Assembly (NCBI RefSeq): GCF_013464485.1
Contig: NZ_RAUX01000032.1
Span: 30,002 to 73,820, forward strand
Direction of reading: 5' to 3'
Origin: Stenotrophomonas maltophilia
Lineage (GTDB): Bacteria; Pseudomonadota; Gammaproteobacteria; Xanthomonadales; Xanthomonadaceae
Length of the DNA stretch: 43,819 nt
In this document: positions 22,860 to 33,510 of the stretch, in pieces
Position numbering within the stretch: position 1 is the stretch's first letter
How the letters are laid out: every line of letters starts with the position of its first letter
Made by a program: the position numbers and the translations under genes
Notes under the pieces: model-generated
Databases searched by the model: none
What the model saw: the letters and a program-made list of their open reading frames with translations, nothing else
What the model was told of the DNA's origin: nothing

Positions 22860-24292
22860 AGAGCAGGCTTCGCCAGCGCCTTGGCCTTCGCATACAGCCG
22901 ATCAGCCGCTTCCTTCTCACCCAGCGTCGCATGGCACTCGGCCAGGCTGTCCCAGGCATTGGCCGAATCCGGATACAGCTCGGTGTTGAGCGCGAACACC
23001 TTCACTGCCTTGCGTGCACCGAGGCTTTCGCGGATCGCGTAACCATCGGCATTGATCGCGCGTTCCAATTCACTGGCAGCAACCTTGTTGCTGTCGCGCA
23101 GCCAGCGATGCACAGCTTCGGCCGCGCCAGCGCTGTCATCCAGCGCATACGCGATCAGCCGCTCGGACAACGCCGTATGTGGGAACTCCTCCGGCGCGGC
23201 CACCGCCATCGTGCTCTCCACCAGCGTGCTCGACCAGACATTGCGTGCGCTGCCGTTGGTCAGGTACACGAACACCCAGTAACCGCTGGCCAGCGTGCCC
23301 TTGTAGGCCAGCCGCGCACGCACGCGGGTGCCACCATCGTGGCCGACCTGGGTGTAGCCGTCGCTGCGGGTGGTATCCCAACCGGTGGAGAAGAAATTGC
23401 TGCCACCGCCGGCCAGTTTCTGCGGCTGCCAGAGTTTTTCCAGGGTCGCCGTGCGCAGCAGCTTGCCGGTCGCCAGCGCCTGCAGGAAACGGTTCATGTC
23501 GCCCACGGTGGTCTGCAGGTCGGCGTGTCCCCAACCGTAGTTCGGCCAGGGGTCTTCATTGGCCGGCTGCAGTTGGCCGTCCTTGCCGATGTAAGGCACT
23601 GCCGCGCGCGTGGCTGGCACGCTGGTGACGCCCCATGAGGTGCTGGTCATCTTCAGCGGTTGCAGGATGCGTTCGCGCGCGATGGCCGGGTAGGGCTTGC
23701 CGTAATGCGCTTCCAGCAAGGCGGTCAGCACCAGGTAGTTGGCCTGGGTGTACTGCACGCGGCTGCCGGTGGCGAACTGCATCGGTGCCGCGCCGGCCAC
23801 CTTCAGTGCAGCGCCAAGGTTAGGCGCCACTCCGGTGTAACCCTTGCTCACCCAGCGGTTGTCCACCCGGTCGTAATACTCGCCGATACCCGAGCTGTGG
23901 TTGAGGAAATCGCGTACGTGAATCGCCTGCCATGCCGTCGGTAGGTCCGGAACATAACGGCTGGCCGGTGCGTCCAGATCCACCTTGCCCTGGTCGACCA
24001 GCTGCATCACCAGTGTGCTGGTCAGCAGCTTGGCCATGGATTGCGCGGCGAAGATGGTGTCGACAGTGGCAGGCACATGGGCAGCGGGATCGCGTTCGCC
24101 GCTGGCGCCCTGGTACAGCACCTGGCCATTGTGCGCGACCAGTACCGCCTGGCCGGCGATGCCGTAGCGCTCGCGGTTGGCCTGCAACTGGGTGTCGAGC
24201 TGATTGGAAAGATTGCCGGCAGTTTCAAGCGCCGAAACGGATGGGATCGCAGACAGCGTGCAGAGCAATGCAGCAGCAAAGGTGCGGTACAT
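22856..24292 (-). CDS. Exported serine hydrolase (class C beta-lactamase fold) with C-terminal TPR-like tail
   Basis: A 478-residue protein with a signal peptide (residues 1-21). The catalytic domain has S85-M-A-K88 (SxxK) and VGHDGG near 340. The usual YxN position reads Y181-T-Q, so the asparagine is replaced by glutamine; N185 lies two residues on and might substitute. After the catalytic domain, about 100 residues end with VFALNTELYPDSANAWDSLAECHATLG and ADRLYAKAK, a single TPR-like helical repeat. This layout is known in peptidase/esterase-like members. The stop codon lies inside a SMAG palindrome. Substrate unknown. Confidence 0.87.
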   Translation of the reverse strand: MYRTFAAALLCTLSAIPSVSALETAGNLSNQLDTQLQANRERYGIAGQAVLVAHNGQVLYQGASGERDPAAHVPATVDTIFAAQSMAKLLTSTLVMQLVDQGKVDLDAPASRYVPDLPTAWQAIHVRDFLNHSSGIGEYYDRVDNRWVSKGYTGVAPNLGAALKVAGAAPMQFATGSRVQYTQANYLVLTALLEAHYGKPYPAIARERILQPLKMTSTSWGVTSVPATRAAVPYIGKDGQLQPANEDPWPNYGWGHADLQTTVGDMNRFLQALATGKLLRTATLEKLWQPQKLAGGGSNFFSTGWDTTRSDGYTQVGHDGGTRVRARLAYKGTLASGYWVFVYLTNGSARNVWSSTLVESTMAVAAPEEFPHTALSERLIAYALDDSAGAAEAVHRWLRDSNKVAASELERAINADGYAIRESLGARKAVKVFALNTELYPDSANAWDSLAECHATLGEKEAADRLYAKAKALAKPAL

Positions 24293-24616
24293 CGCGATGG
24301 TCCGTCAGCGGTGATGGCGCATCTTGGTCACGGCGGGAGTTGGGGTCAAGCCGGGCAGGTTCTTTGTTCCACGCAGGAACATAGGGGGAGCAGGAATGAA
24401 GCAAGGCGGAAGCCCCTGGTGGCAGGCCTGTCGCGATTGCCCCTTCTAGTACGCTGGGCCTTCAGATACAACGTCGGGCCGAAGCGCGGCGATTCTGGGC
24501 CAGGCCCCAGCCGGATTTACCTGTCCATTGAAGGTCTGTTGACCGCGTCACCGCCTCGTACCACTGTGACCGCCGGATCGAGTGAATCTGTGGTTGCCTG
24601 CAACTGGAAGCAAATA
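24293..24616. other. 324-base intergenic region
   Basis: No convincing gene. It holds the promoter region of the leftward hydrolase gene, an inverted repeat TGTTCC-ACGCA-GGAACA at 24365-24381 that may be an operator, and TACGCT at 24450-24455, a possible -10 for the rightward gene at 24617 with a leader of about 155 bases. An open frame continues upstream of 24617 but looks non-coding. Confidence 0.5.
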
Positions 24617-25030
24617 ATGGCCAAGCCCCGAGAATTCAAAAAACTGGTGGCATACCTGCAGAAGATTCCTGCGATGTCCGAGCCCATCCACTGGCAGCGC
24701 TGCGACGATGGAACTTGGTCTGTTGGCTTTTCACTTGCCTTGGAGCACCCGCTGGCGTGGAGCACGGTGCAGGAGTTGGCGTATGTGCTCAACACGCTTT
24801 CTGTGTCGGAGCTTCTCCCCACTCGTTTCCTGCCCACGGCGCCACCGCCCTATCTCAATGGTCCTGCATGCTGGTATCTGAGCTGGCGCATCGAATCGAC
24901 GCTACCCGGCATCAAGCCTGATGAGGTGCTTGAGTGGCTTGAAGGGCGGTTGCCACAGCCGGTAGACGACGAATCGAAGTGGATACCATCCATAGTTGAA
25001 GACTGCGAATCGCCTGATGATGAAGCGTGA
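24617..25030 (+). CDS. Hypothetical protein, possible orphan immunity protein
   Basis: A 137-residue acidic, soluble protein starting MAKPREFKKLVAYLQKIPAM. It is rich in tryptophan (WQRCDDGTWSVGF, WYLSWRIES, VLEWLEGRL). The ATG at 24617 has GGAAG upstream; no better start was seen. Base composition is lower in GC than the housekeeping genes around it. The next gene downstream belongs to an immunity-type family, and short tryptophan-rich acidic proteins are common among immunity proteins, hence the suggestion. No toxin gene is nearby. Function not established. Confidence 0.6.
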   Translation: MAKPREFKKLVAYLQKIPAMSEPIHWQRCDDGTWSVGFSLALEHPLAWSTVQELAYVLNTLSVSELLPTRFLPTAPPPYLNGPACWYLSWRIESTLPGIKPDEVLEWLEGRLPQPVDDESKWIPSIVEDCESPDDEA

Positions 25031-25138
25031 GCAGGGTAGGGTGGACCGTGCCGACCACGGACTGCCGTGGTCCATGACGCATCAGGTGTTCGGTCGTGTC
25101 ACTCCACGTTGACGAGATTGCCCCGTACGGAGAGGACA

Positions 25139-25807
25139 ATGGACAACGATCAGGACTTTGCACTTTTCATCGAGACGTTCGGCGAAGCCGGTGAGCACGC
25201 GTCGGTTCCAGAGACCAGTTTCACCAAGTGGACGGGCATCTTGCCTGAATCGCTCTTGAGCTATTGGCGTCGGGATGGATGGGCGAACTATGGCAATGGA
25301 CGGCTGTGGACGGTGAATCCCGAGGACTACGAAGGCCTGATGCACACGTGGTTGGCTGGTACTCCATTTCCCCTGATCGATACCTACCATGTGTTTGCCA
25401 GAAGCGGGTTTGGACGGCTCTACCTGTGCGGCGAAGCATCAGGCGCTGGCGTGAGCATCGATCCGATCCGCAGTGAAGTATTTGCTCTTCAGAACTGTTT
25501 GAGACCCAAGTCTCTCGCACGGCAGGAGGGGGGCATCAAGGCGTTTTTCGCTTGCGCGGAGCTCGAAGACTTTGATCTGATGGATGGGGCCGAACAGCTG
25601 CCTTTTGATCGGGTTGTGAGTACTTGCGGGCACTTGATGGCGGATGAGATGTATGGCTTTGAGCCAGCACTGGTTTGCGGTGGCGAAGTCGCAATTGGCA
25701 ACTTGCGCAGGCTCAAGCTTCAGCCGCACCTGCATATGCTGAGGGAGTTCGCCGCGCCTGCATTTCCACGCTATGCGAAAAATGTGAAGCCACTGGCCCG
25801 GAAGTGA
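25139..25807 (+). CDS. GAD-like/DUF1851-type protein, likely orphan T6SS immunity protein
   Basis: A 222-residue protein. The N-terminal GAD-like part reads FIETFGEAGEHASVPETSF, then LPESLLSYWRRDGWANYGNG and WTVNPEDYEGLM. The part starting DTYHVFARSGFGRLYLCGEA and VSIDPIRSEVFA matches the domain of T6SS immunity proteins of the Tdi1 type. Such proteins bind and neutralise a cognate effector in the cytoplasm. No effector, VgrG or PAAR gene is in the window, so it would be an orphan protecting against rivals (inference). GGAGAGGA precedes the ATG. Base use is clearly less GC-rich than in the hut genes next door, suggesting transfer. Confidence 0.72.
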   Translation: MDNDQDFALFIETFGEAGEHASVPETSFTKWTGILPESLLSYWRRDGWANYGNGRLWTVNPEDYEGLMHTWLAGTPFPLIDTYHVFARSGFGRLYLCGEASGAGVSIDPIRSEVFALQNCLRPKSLARQEGGIKAFFACAELEDFDLMDGAEQLPFDRVVSTCGHLMADEMYGFEPALVCGGEVAIGNLRRLKLQPHLHMLREFAAPAFPRYAKNVKPLARK

Positions 25808-25826
25808 TCCGACCAAGTCGAAACTT

Positions 25827-25909
25827 GTAGAGCCGAGCCCATGCTCGGCTGCCTTCGGGTCAGGCTTCGCGTTCCCGGAAACATTGAGCCGAGCATGGCT
25901 CGGCTCTAC
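25827..25909. repeat. SMAG inverted pair, AGCCGAGC subfamily
   Basis: GTAG at 25827-25830 heads AGCCGAGC-CCAT-GCTCGGCT. The reverse copy AGCCGAGC-AT-GGCTCGGCT ends in CTAC at 25906-25909. It separates the immunity-like gene from the hut operon end. Confidence 0.85.
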
Positions 25910-25921
25910 AGGTGCCTTCCG

Positions 25922-25945
25922 GTAGTGCCGGCCGCTGGCCGGCAC
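25922..25945. repeat. SMAG-like palindrome at the end of the hut operon
   Basis: GTAG at 25922-25925 followed by TGCCGGCC-GC-TGGCCGGCA. It lies eight bases beyond the hutU stop and probably also acts as the RNA 3' hairpin of the leftward operon. Confidence 0.75.
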
Positions 25946-25952
25946 CCTGCGA

Positions 25953-27616
<1,664 letters not shown>

Positions 27617-27620
<4 letters not shown>

Positions 27621-28471
27621 GCGGCGCTCCGGTTCGTAGCGAATTCAAGGCAGGCATTGAGCACCTGCGCCAGGGTGTGGCGCAGCGGTGCGGCGTGGTC
27701 GGGGTCGAGCGGGGTGGGCCAGCTGTGTTCGTCCACCTGGTCGGGCAGGGGTTCGTGCATGTAGCCACGGCAGGCCAGCTCCATCTGCAGGCTGTGCACG
27801 CCGCCGGCGATGTTGCTGTAGTGGCGGGTGATCCAGCCGCCCTTGAAGCGGCCGTTGCGGACCTGGCTCATGCCACTGATCTTCAACAGGTTCTCCACCA
27901 CGTCGCTCAGGGCGTTGTCGCAGGACGTGTCCGGTGCGCCGGACGGGCCGGCGGTGCCCAGGTTGAACTGCGGCAGCTCACCGTCGAACAGATGCGGGAT
28001 GTGTGAGCGGATCGAGTGCGCGTCGTACACCACCACGGTGCCGTGGCGTGCACGCAGGCGCGTGATCTGCGAAGCCAGTGCATCGTGGTAGGGCAGGAAG
28101 TACGTGTCGCGGCGACGGGCGATTTCTGCTTCGTCCGGTTCGCGCCCGGCGTGGTACAGCGGCTGGTTGTCGAAGGTCGTCAGCGGGCACAGGCCGGTGG
28201 TGTTCTGGCCCGGGTACAGCGACACGCCGCTGGGATCGCGGTTGAGGTCGATCACCGAACGCGAGATCGCTGAGCGCACCGTGGTCGCGCCCATGCCGCG
28301 CACGAAGTCATACAGCTCGTGCACCCACCAGTCGGCATCGCGGCGGGCCAGCCACGGCGAGTGGTAGTCGCCGATCAGGTCGTGCGGCAGCTCGCTGCCG
28401 GTATGTGGGAAGCTGACGATCAACGGGGCGTCGCCCTCGTGCACCGTCAACCATTCGGGATGGGCGTTCAT
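27617..28471 (-). CDS. hutG: N-formylglutamate deformylase
   Basis: Final step: N-formyl-L-glutamate to glutamate and formate. The 284-residue protein shows the N-formylglutamate amidohydrolase pattern: [15 protein letters not shown] (metal-site histidine), [42 protein letters not shown], and [10 protein letters not shown] near the end. It is not the arginase-type formiminoglutamase also called HutG in some bacteria. This agrees with the presence of hutF, which makes the formyl intermediate. It overlaps hutH upstream and hutU downstream by ATGA on both sides. Confidence 0.95.
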
Positions 28472-30009
28472 ACCTGCGGTTCCACGGTTGGCAGCAAGTC
28501 GGCCAGGCCCTGCGCCAGCGCGCCACTGCGCACCAGATTCGTGGCGGTCACCATGTCCGGATGGAAATAGCGGTCTTCTTCCAGCGTCGGCACCTGTGCA
28601 CGCAGGGTGGCGCGCACGCTTTCCAGCGCCGTGCTGGAGCGCAGCGGCGCGTGGAAGTCGCAGCCCTGCGCAGCGGCCAGCAGTTCGATGCCGATCACGT
28701 TGGCGGAGTTCTCGGCCATCTGCATCAGGCGGCGCGCGCCATGCGCGGCCATCGACACATGGTCTTCCTGGTTGGCCGAGGTCGGAATCGAATCAACGCT
28801 GGCCGGGTAGGCGCGCTGCTTGTTTTCCGAGACCAGCGCGGCGGCGGTCACCTGCGGGATCATGAAGCCGGAATTCAGGCCCGGGCGCGGGGTCAGGAAC
28901 GCCGGCAGGCCGGACAGGGCCGGGTCCACCAGCATCGCCAGGCGGCGCTCGCTGATCGAACCGATCTCGCACACCGCCATCGCCAGCATGTCGGCGGCAA
29001 AGGCGACTGGCTCGGCGTGGAAGTTGCCACCGGACAGCGCTTCGCCGGTGTCGGTGAACACCAGCGGATTGTCGGACACGCCGTTGGCTTCGATTTCCAG
29101 CGTGGTCGCGGCCTGGCGCAGGATGTCCAGCGCCGCGCCCATCACCTGCGGCTGGCAGCGCAGGCAGTACGGGTCCTGCACGCGCACGTCGTTGTCACGG
29201 TGCGATTCGCGGATGTCCGAACCCTGCATCAGCGTGCGCAGGGTGGCGGCGGTGGCGATCTGCCCGCGCTGGCCGCGGATGGCATGGATGCGCGGGTCGA
29301 ACGGTGTGTCAGAACCCTTGGCTGCTTCCACCGACAGCGCGCCGGTCACCAGTGCGGCCTGGAACACGGTCTCGATCTCGAACAGGCCCGCCAGCGCATA
29401 CGCGGTGGAGAACTGGGTGCCGTTGAGCAGCGCCAGGCCTTCCTTCGCGCCCAGTTCGATCGGCTGCAGGCCGGCACGTGCCAGTGCGTCGGCTGCCGGC
29501 AGGCGCTCGTCACCAATGAAGGCTTCGCCCACGCCCAGCATCACGCTGGCCAGGTGCGAGAGCGGTGCCAGATCACCCGAGGCGCCCACCGAGCCTTGTG
29601 CCGGCACCACCGGCAGCACGCCCTTGACCAGCATCGCTTCGAGCAGCAGCAGGGTTTCCTCGCGGATACCCGAAGCGCCCTGCGCGAGGCTGACCAGCTT
29701 CAGCGCCATCATCAGCCGCACCACGCTGGCCGGCATCGGCTCGCCCACGCCGGCAGCGTGCGAGAGCACGATATTGCGCTGCAGGGTGGCCAGGTCCTCG
29801 CGCTCGATGCGCACGCTGGCCAGCTTGCCGAAGCCGGTGTTGATGCCATACACCGGCGCGCCCTTGGCGACGATGGCGGCCACGGTTGCGGCACTGGCGC
29901 GCACCACCGGCAGCGCGCCGGGGTCCAGTGCCAGCGGTGCACCGCGATAGACCTGCCGCCACTGGGCGAGAGTGACATGGCCGGGGCGAAGAACCAGGGT
30001 GTTGCTCAT
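28468..30009 (-). CDS. hutH: Histidine ammonia-lyase
   Basis: First step: L-histidine to trans-urocanate and ammonia. The 513-residue protein carries [16 protein letters not shown], where A143-S144-G145 cyclise to the MIO electrophile. The catalytic tyrosine region [10 protein letters not shown] (about 56-64) and [15 protein letters not shown] are also as expected. It is the second gene of the leftward hut operon, overlapping hutI (ATGA at 30006-30009) and hutG. Confidence 0.97.
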   Translation of the reverse strand: MSNTLVLRPGHVTLAQWRQVYRGAPLALDPGALPVVRASAATVAAIVAKGAPVYGINTGFGKLASVRIEREDLATLQRNIVLSHAAGVGEPMPASVVRLMMALKLVSLAQGASGIREETLLLLEAMLVKGVLPVVPAQGSVGASGDLAPLSHLASVMLGVGEAFIGDERLPAADALARAGLQPIELGAKEGLALLNGTQFSTAYALAGLFEIETVFQAALVTGALSVEAAKGSDTPFDPRIHAIRGQRGQIATAATLRTLMQGSDIRESHRDNDVRVQDPYCLRCQPQVMGAALDILRQAATTLEIEANGVSDNPLVFTDTGEALSGGNFHAEPVAFAADMLAMAVCEIGSISERRLAMLVDPALSGLPAFLTPRPGLNSGFMIPQVTAAALVSENKQRAYPASVDSIPTSANQEDHVSMAAHGARRLMQMAENSANVIGIELLAAAQGCDFHAPLRSSTALESVRATLRAQVPTLEEDRYFHPDMVTATNLVRSGALAQGLADLLPTVEPQV

Positions 30010-31238
30010 GTGTTGCTCCAGGAGGCAGGCAGGTCGGGCTGTCCGCGCACCACGCGCGCGTGCAGCGGGTTGAATCCAATGCGATAGACCAGGTCCGCGG
30101 GCGCATCGATGTCCCAGATCGCCAGGTCGCAGTCCAGGCCCACGGCGAGGCGGCCGATGCGATCGCTGCGTCCGAGCGCGCGCGCCGCTTCACGGGTGAA
30201 GCCGGCGATGCACTCATCCACCGTCAGGCGGAACAGGGTGGCGCCCATGTTCATCGCCAGCAGCGGGCTGGTCAGCGGCGAAGTGCCCGGATTGCTGTCG
30301 GTGGCCAGCGCCAGCGGCACGCCGGCCGCACGCAGCGCCGCGATCGGCGGCAGGGTGGTATCGCGGGTGAAATAGAAGGCACCGGGCAACAGCACGGCGA
30401 CGGTGCCGGCGGCGGCCATCGCGGCGATGCCGGCGTCATCCAGATGTTCGATATGGTCGGCCGACAATGCACCGAAGCTGGCGGCCAGTTCAGCACCATG
30501 CTGGTTGCTCAGCTGCTCGGCATGGATCTTCACCGCCAGCCCGTTGGCGCGCGCCGCTTCGAAGACCTGCCGCGCCTGCGCCGGCGAGAAGGCGATGTTC
30601 TCGCAGAACACGTCCACTGCTTCGGCCAAGCCTTCGGCGGCGATGGCCGGGATCATCACGTTGCACACCTCGTCGGTGTACTCCTGTGCTTCGCGGCCCG
30701 GCGGAATCGCGTGCGCGCCGAGGAAGGTGGTCACCACGTTGACCCGGCATTCCTCGCCCAGCGCACGTGCGACCTGCAGCTGCTTGCGTTCGTCTGGCAG
30801 GGTCAGGCCGTAGCCGGACTTGATCTCGAGGGTGGTCACGCCCTCGGCGCGCATCGCCAGCAGGCGCGGCCGGCTTTCGCTGGCCAGCTGTTCCGGCGTC
30901 GCAGCACGAGTGGCGCGCACGGTGGAGACGATGCCACCGCCGGCACGGGCGATGTCGGCATAGCTGACGCCCTGCAGGCGCTGCTCGAACTCGTTGGCGC
31001 GGTTGCCGGCATAGACCAGGTGGGTATGGCAGTCGATCAGGCCGGGCGAAATCCAGCGGCCTTCGCCATCGATGCGAGTGGTTGGCTGCAGGTGGGCATC
31101 GCTGCCGGCGGCACCCACATGGACGATGCGGCCGTCGGCGCAGGCCAGTACCCCATGGCGGATGACACCCAGCCCCTCGCCGTCGAGGGTGATCAGGTGA
31201 ACGTTGGACCAGAGGGTATCGACGTGCATGGCATCCAC
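30006..31238 (-). CDS. hutI: Imidazolonepropionase
   Basis: Third step: imidazolonepropionate to N-formimino-L-glutamate. This 410-residue metal-dependent amidohydrolase has [14 protein letters not shown] (metal-binding H71 and H73), [20 protein letters not shown] and [13 protein letters not shown], all as in the family. It is the first gene of the leftward operon. The start is ATG at 31238; ATG at 31229 (MHVDTLW) is an alternative, and no strong ribosome site decides. The 58-base gap to divergent hutF holds the HutC operator. Confidence 0.96.
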   Translation of the reverse strand: MDAMHVDTLWSNVHLITLDGEGLGVIRHGVLACADGRIVHVGAAGSDAHLQPTTRIDGEGRWISPGLIDCHTHLVYAGNRANEFEQRLQGVSYADIARAGGGIVSTVRATRAATPEQLASESRPRLLAMRAEGVTTLEIKSGYGLTLPDERKQLQVARALGEECRVNVVTTFLGAHAIPPGREAQEYTDEVCNVMIPAIAAEGLAEAVDVFCENIAFSPAQARQVFEAARANGLAVKIHAEQLSNQHGAELAASFGALSADHIEHLDDAGIAAMAAAGTVAVLLPGAFYFTRDTTLPPIAALRAAGVPLALATDSNPGTSPLTSPLLAMNMGATLFRLTVDECIAGFTREAARALGRSDRIGRLAVGLDCDLAIWDIDAPADLVYRIGFNPLHARVVRGQPDLPASWSNT

Positions 31239-31256
31239 AACGCGGCTGTGCTTATA

Positions 31257-31266
31257 TGTCTATACA
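31257..31266. promoter_or_regulatory. HutC operator in the hutI-hutF spacer
   Basis: TGTCTATACA contains GTCTATAC (31258-31265), an exact match to GT-N-TA-N-AC, the pattern reported for the HutC subfamily of GntR regulators. It sits in an A/T-rich island (TTATATGTCTATACAATATA), unusual in this GC-rich sequence, that must also hold both divergent promoters; TACAAT at 31263-31268 could be a rightward -10. HutC binding here would block both operons until urocanate accumulates. Binding itself is an inference. Confidence 0.8.
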
Positions 31267-31296
31267 ATATAGGCGTCCATTTCGGGTTGTCCAGCC

Positions 31297-32667
31297 ATGT
31301 CCGATTCGCGTTCCCCGCACTGTTTCCATGCCGCCCACGCCCTGCTGGCCGACGGCTGGGCCCGCGATGTCCGCCTGCAGGTGCAGGACGGCCGCATCAC
31401 GGCGATCCACACGGGGCAGGGCGCCCAGCACGGCGACACCTGCGTCGGCATCCTGGTGCCGGGCCTGCCCAACCTGCACAGCCATGCCTTCCAGCGCGGC
31501 ATGGCCGGGCTGACCGAGATCGGCGGCGGTGACGGTGACAGCTTCTGGAGCTGGCGCGAGCTGATGTACCGCTTCCTGGCCCATCTGCGCCCGGACGCGG
31601 TGCAGGCCATCGCCGCCCAGGCCTACATGGAAATGCTGGAAAGCGGCTTCACCCGCGTCGGCGAATTCCACTACCTGCACCACGACGCCGATGGCCATGC
31701 CTATGCCAACCGCGCCGAAATGAGTGCGCGGATTGCCACTGCGGCCGATCAGACCGGCATCGGGCTGACCCTGCTGCCGGTGTTCTATGCACATGCCGAT
31801 TTCGGCGGGGCGCCGCCGAATCCGGCGCAGCGCCGGCTGATCCACGATGTGGACGGTTTCGCGCAGCTGCTGGACGCCGCGAAGCCGTCGTTGGCCGCAC
31901 TGCCCGACGCGGTACTCGGCATTGCCCCGCACAGCCTGCGTGCAGTCACCGGCGAGGAATTGAGTGCATTGCTGCCGCTGACCGACGGCCCGGTGCACAT
32001 CCATATCGCCGAGCAGGTGCGTGAAGTCGAGGCCTGCCTGGCCTGGAGCGGCCAGCGTCCGGTGCAGTGGCTGTACGACAATGCGCCGGTGGATGCGCGC
32101 TGGTGCCTGGTGCACGCCACCCACATCACCGACGATGAGCGCGCCGCCATCGTGGCCAGCCAGGCGGTGGCCGGCCTATGCCCGATCACCGAAGCCAATC
32201 TGGGCGACGGCCTGTTCCCGATGCAGGCGTTCGCGCGCGAGGGTGGGCGCTTCGGTGTCGGCTCCGATTCCAATGTGCTGATCGATGCGGCCGAAGAACT
32301 GCGCCTGCTCGAGTACGGCCAGCGGCTGACCCTGCGCGGGCGCAACGTACTGGCCCCGGACGCCACCCGCAGCACCGGTCGCTTCCTGTTTGAAGGCGCA
32401 TTGCACGGTGGTACGCAGGCGCTGGGCGTGGCCGCTGGCCTGCAGGTCGGTGCCAGTGCCGATCTGGTCGAACTGGACGCCGCGCACCCGGCGCTGCAGG
32501 CGCGACAGGATGACGCATGGCTTGACAGCTGGGTGTTCGCCGCACGTAATGGCGCGCTGCGATCGGTCTGGCGCCATGGCCGCCAGTGCGTGGCCGACGG
32601 CCGCCACCTGCAGCGCCAGGCGATCACCACCGCCTTCGCCGCCGCCCTGAAGGGCGTGCTGGGCTGA
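31297..32667 (+). CDS. hutF: Formimidoylglutamate deiminase
   Basis: Fourth step of the five-step route: N-formimino-L-glutamate to N-formyl-L-glutamate and ammonia. The 456-residue amidohydrolase has LPNLHSHAFQRGMAG (H61, H63), GIAPHSLRAV, HIHIAEQVREVEA, LVHATHITDDE, and VGSDSNVLIDAAEELRLLEYGQ with the metal-binding aspartate. This is the HutF type rather than a general guanine deaminase. It reads divergently from hutI and is followed 27 bases later by hutC. Confidence 0.96.
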   Translation: MSDSRSPHCFHAAHALLADGWARDVRLQVQDGRITAIHTGQGAQHGDTCVGILVPGLPNLHSHAFQRGMAGLTEIGGGDGDSFWSWRELMYRFLAHLRPDAVQAIAAQAYMEMLESGFTRVGEFHYLHHDADGHAYANRAEMSARIATAADQTGIGLTLLPVFYAHADFGGAPPNPAQRRLIHDVDGFAQLLDAAKPSLAALPDAVLGIAPHSLRAVTGEELSALLPLTDGPVHIHIAEQVREVEACLAWSGQRPVQWLYDNAPVDARWCLVHATHITDDERAAIVASQAVAGLCPITEANLGDGLFPMQAFAREGGRFGVGSDSNVLIDAAEELRLLEYGQRLTLRGRNVLAPDATRSTGRFLFEGALHGGTQALGVAAGLQVGASADLVELDAAHPALQARQDDAWLDSWVFAARNGALRSVWRHGRQCVADGRHLQRQAITTAFAAALKGVLG

Positions 32668-32694
32668 TCGCCTCCGCCACCGGGACCCCATTAC

Positions 32695-33423
32695 GTGAAG
32701 GCCAGCAAGTCCGCCACGCTCAACCAGCGTATCCGCAGCGATCTGGAAAGCCGCATCCTCAGCGGAGAGTGGGCGCCGGGCTTCCGTATTCCGTACGAAC
32801 ACGAGCTGATGGAGCAGTACGGCTGCTCGCGGATGACGGTGAACAAGGTGCTGACCGCGCTGGCCGAGAGCGGCATGATCGAACGCCGCCGCCGCGCGGG
32901 TTCGTTCGTGGCGCGGCAACCCCCGCACCTGGAGCAGGTGGCGCTGGAGATTCCCGATATCGCGATGCAGGTCGGCTCGCGCGGTCATCAGTACGCCTAT
33001 CGTCTGCTGCAGCGCGACCTGCGCCTTGCCGATGCCGGCAATGCCGGTGAAGTCGAGCTGGCCGGGCAGGAAAACCTGCTGGCGATGCGCTGCCTGCATC
33101 TGGCCGATGGCCGTCCGCTGGCGCTGGAGCATCGCCTGATCAGCCCGGTGGGGGTGCCGGAGGTGTTGGAGGTCGACTTCAGCACTACCGCGCCGGGCAG
33201 CTGGCTGCTGCAGAACGTATCGTGGACCCGTGCCCAGCACCGCATCAGTGCCTGGGGCGCGGATACTGCCACCGCCAAGCTGCTGGACGTGAATCCCGGC
33301 ACCGCCTGTCTGGTGATCGAGCGCTTGACTTGGCGAGGCGAACAGCCGATCACCCGCGTGCGCCAGGTGTTCCTGGGGGATGCCTGGGACCTGGTGGCGC
33401 GCTTCGCGCCTGGGGCGCGGTAG
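32695..33423 (+). CDS. hutC: Histidine-utilisation repressor, GntR family
   Basis: A 242-residue regulator. The N-terminal winged helix-turn-helix includes RIPYEHELMEQYGCSRMTVN, KVLTALAESGMIERRRRAGSFV (about 20-75). The C-terminal UTRA domain (about 95-240) binds the effector, urocanate in known HutC proteins, with RCLHLADGRPLALEHRLI and TACLVIERLTWRGEQPI. The start is GTG at 32695; no in-frame ATG is near. It is probably cotranscribed with hutF and so autoregulated through the operator at 31257-31266. The TAG stop overlaps a GTAG just before a SMAG pair. Confidence 0.93.
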   Translation: MKASKSATLNQRIRSDLESRILSGEWAPGFRIPYEHELMEQYGCSRMTVNKVLTALAESGMIERRRRAGSFVARQPPHLEQVALEIPDIAMQVGSRGHQYAYRLLQRDLRLADAGNAGEVELAGQENLLAMRCLHLADGRPLALEHRLISPVGVPEVLEVDFSTTAPGSWLLQNVSWTRAQHRISAWGADTATAKLLDVNPGTACLVIERLTWRGEQPITRVRQVFLGDAWDLVARFAPGAR

Positions 33424-33428
33424 GGTCG

Positions 33429-33500
33429 TATCCACGCGTGGCGTGGATCTACCAAGGGGGCGCGCATCGGGATTCAGTAGATCCACGCCATGCGTGGATG
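33429..33500. repeat. SMAG inverted pair, ATCCACGC subfamily
   Basis: A reverse unit (ATCCACGC-GT-GGCGTGGAT ending in CTAC at 33449-33452) is followed by a forward unit (GTAG at 33477-33480, then ATCCACGCC-A-TGCGTGGAT). The GTAG heads face each other, opposite to the pairs near the RAYT. It lies between hutC and a convergent gene. Confidence 0.82.
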
Positions 33501-33510
33501 CTGGTTCCAA

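Noticed and set aside
24041-24616. Upstream coding extension of the gene at 24617
   Set aside because: Open frame only; the translated extension is low in recognisable structure, overlaps the hydrolase gene on the other strand, and a ribosome site precedes 24617.
28561-30087. 508-codon ORF antisense to hutH, and similar long antisense ORFs at 30060-31532, 32176-33510 and 41875-43377
   Set aside because: All lie opposite secure genes and show histidine/arginine-rich compositions typical of antisense frames in GC-rich DNA.
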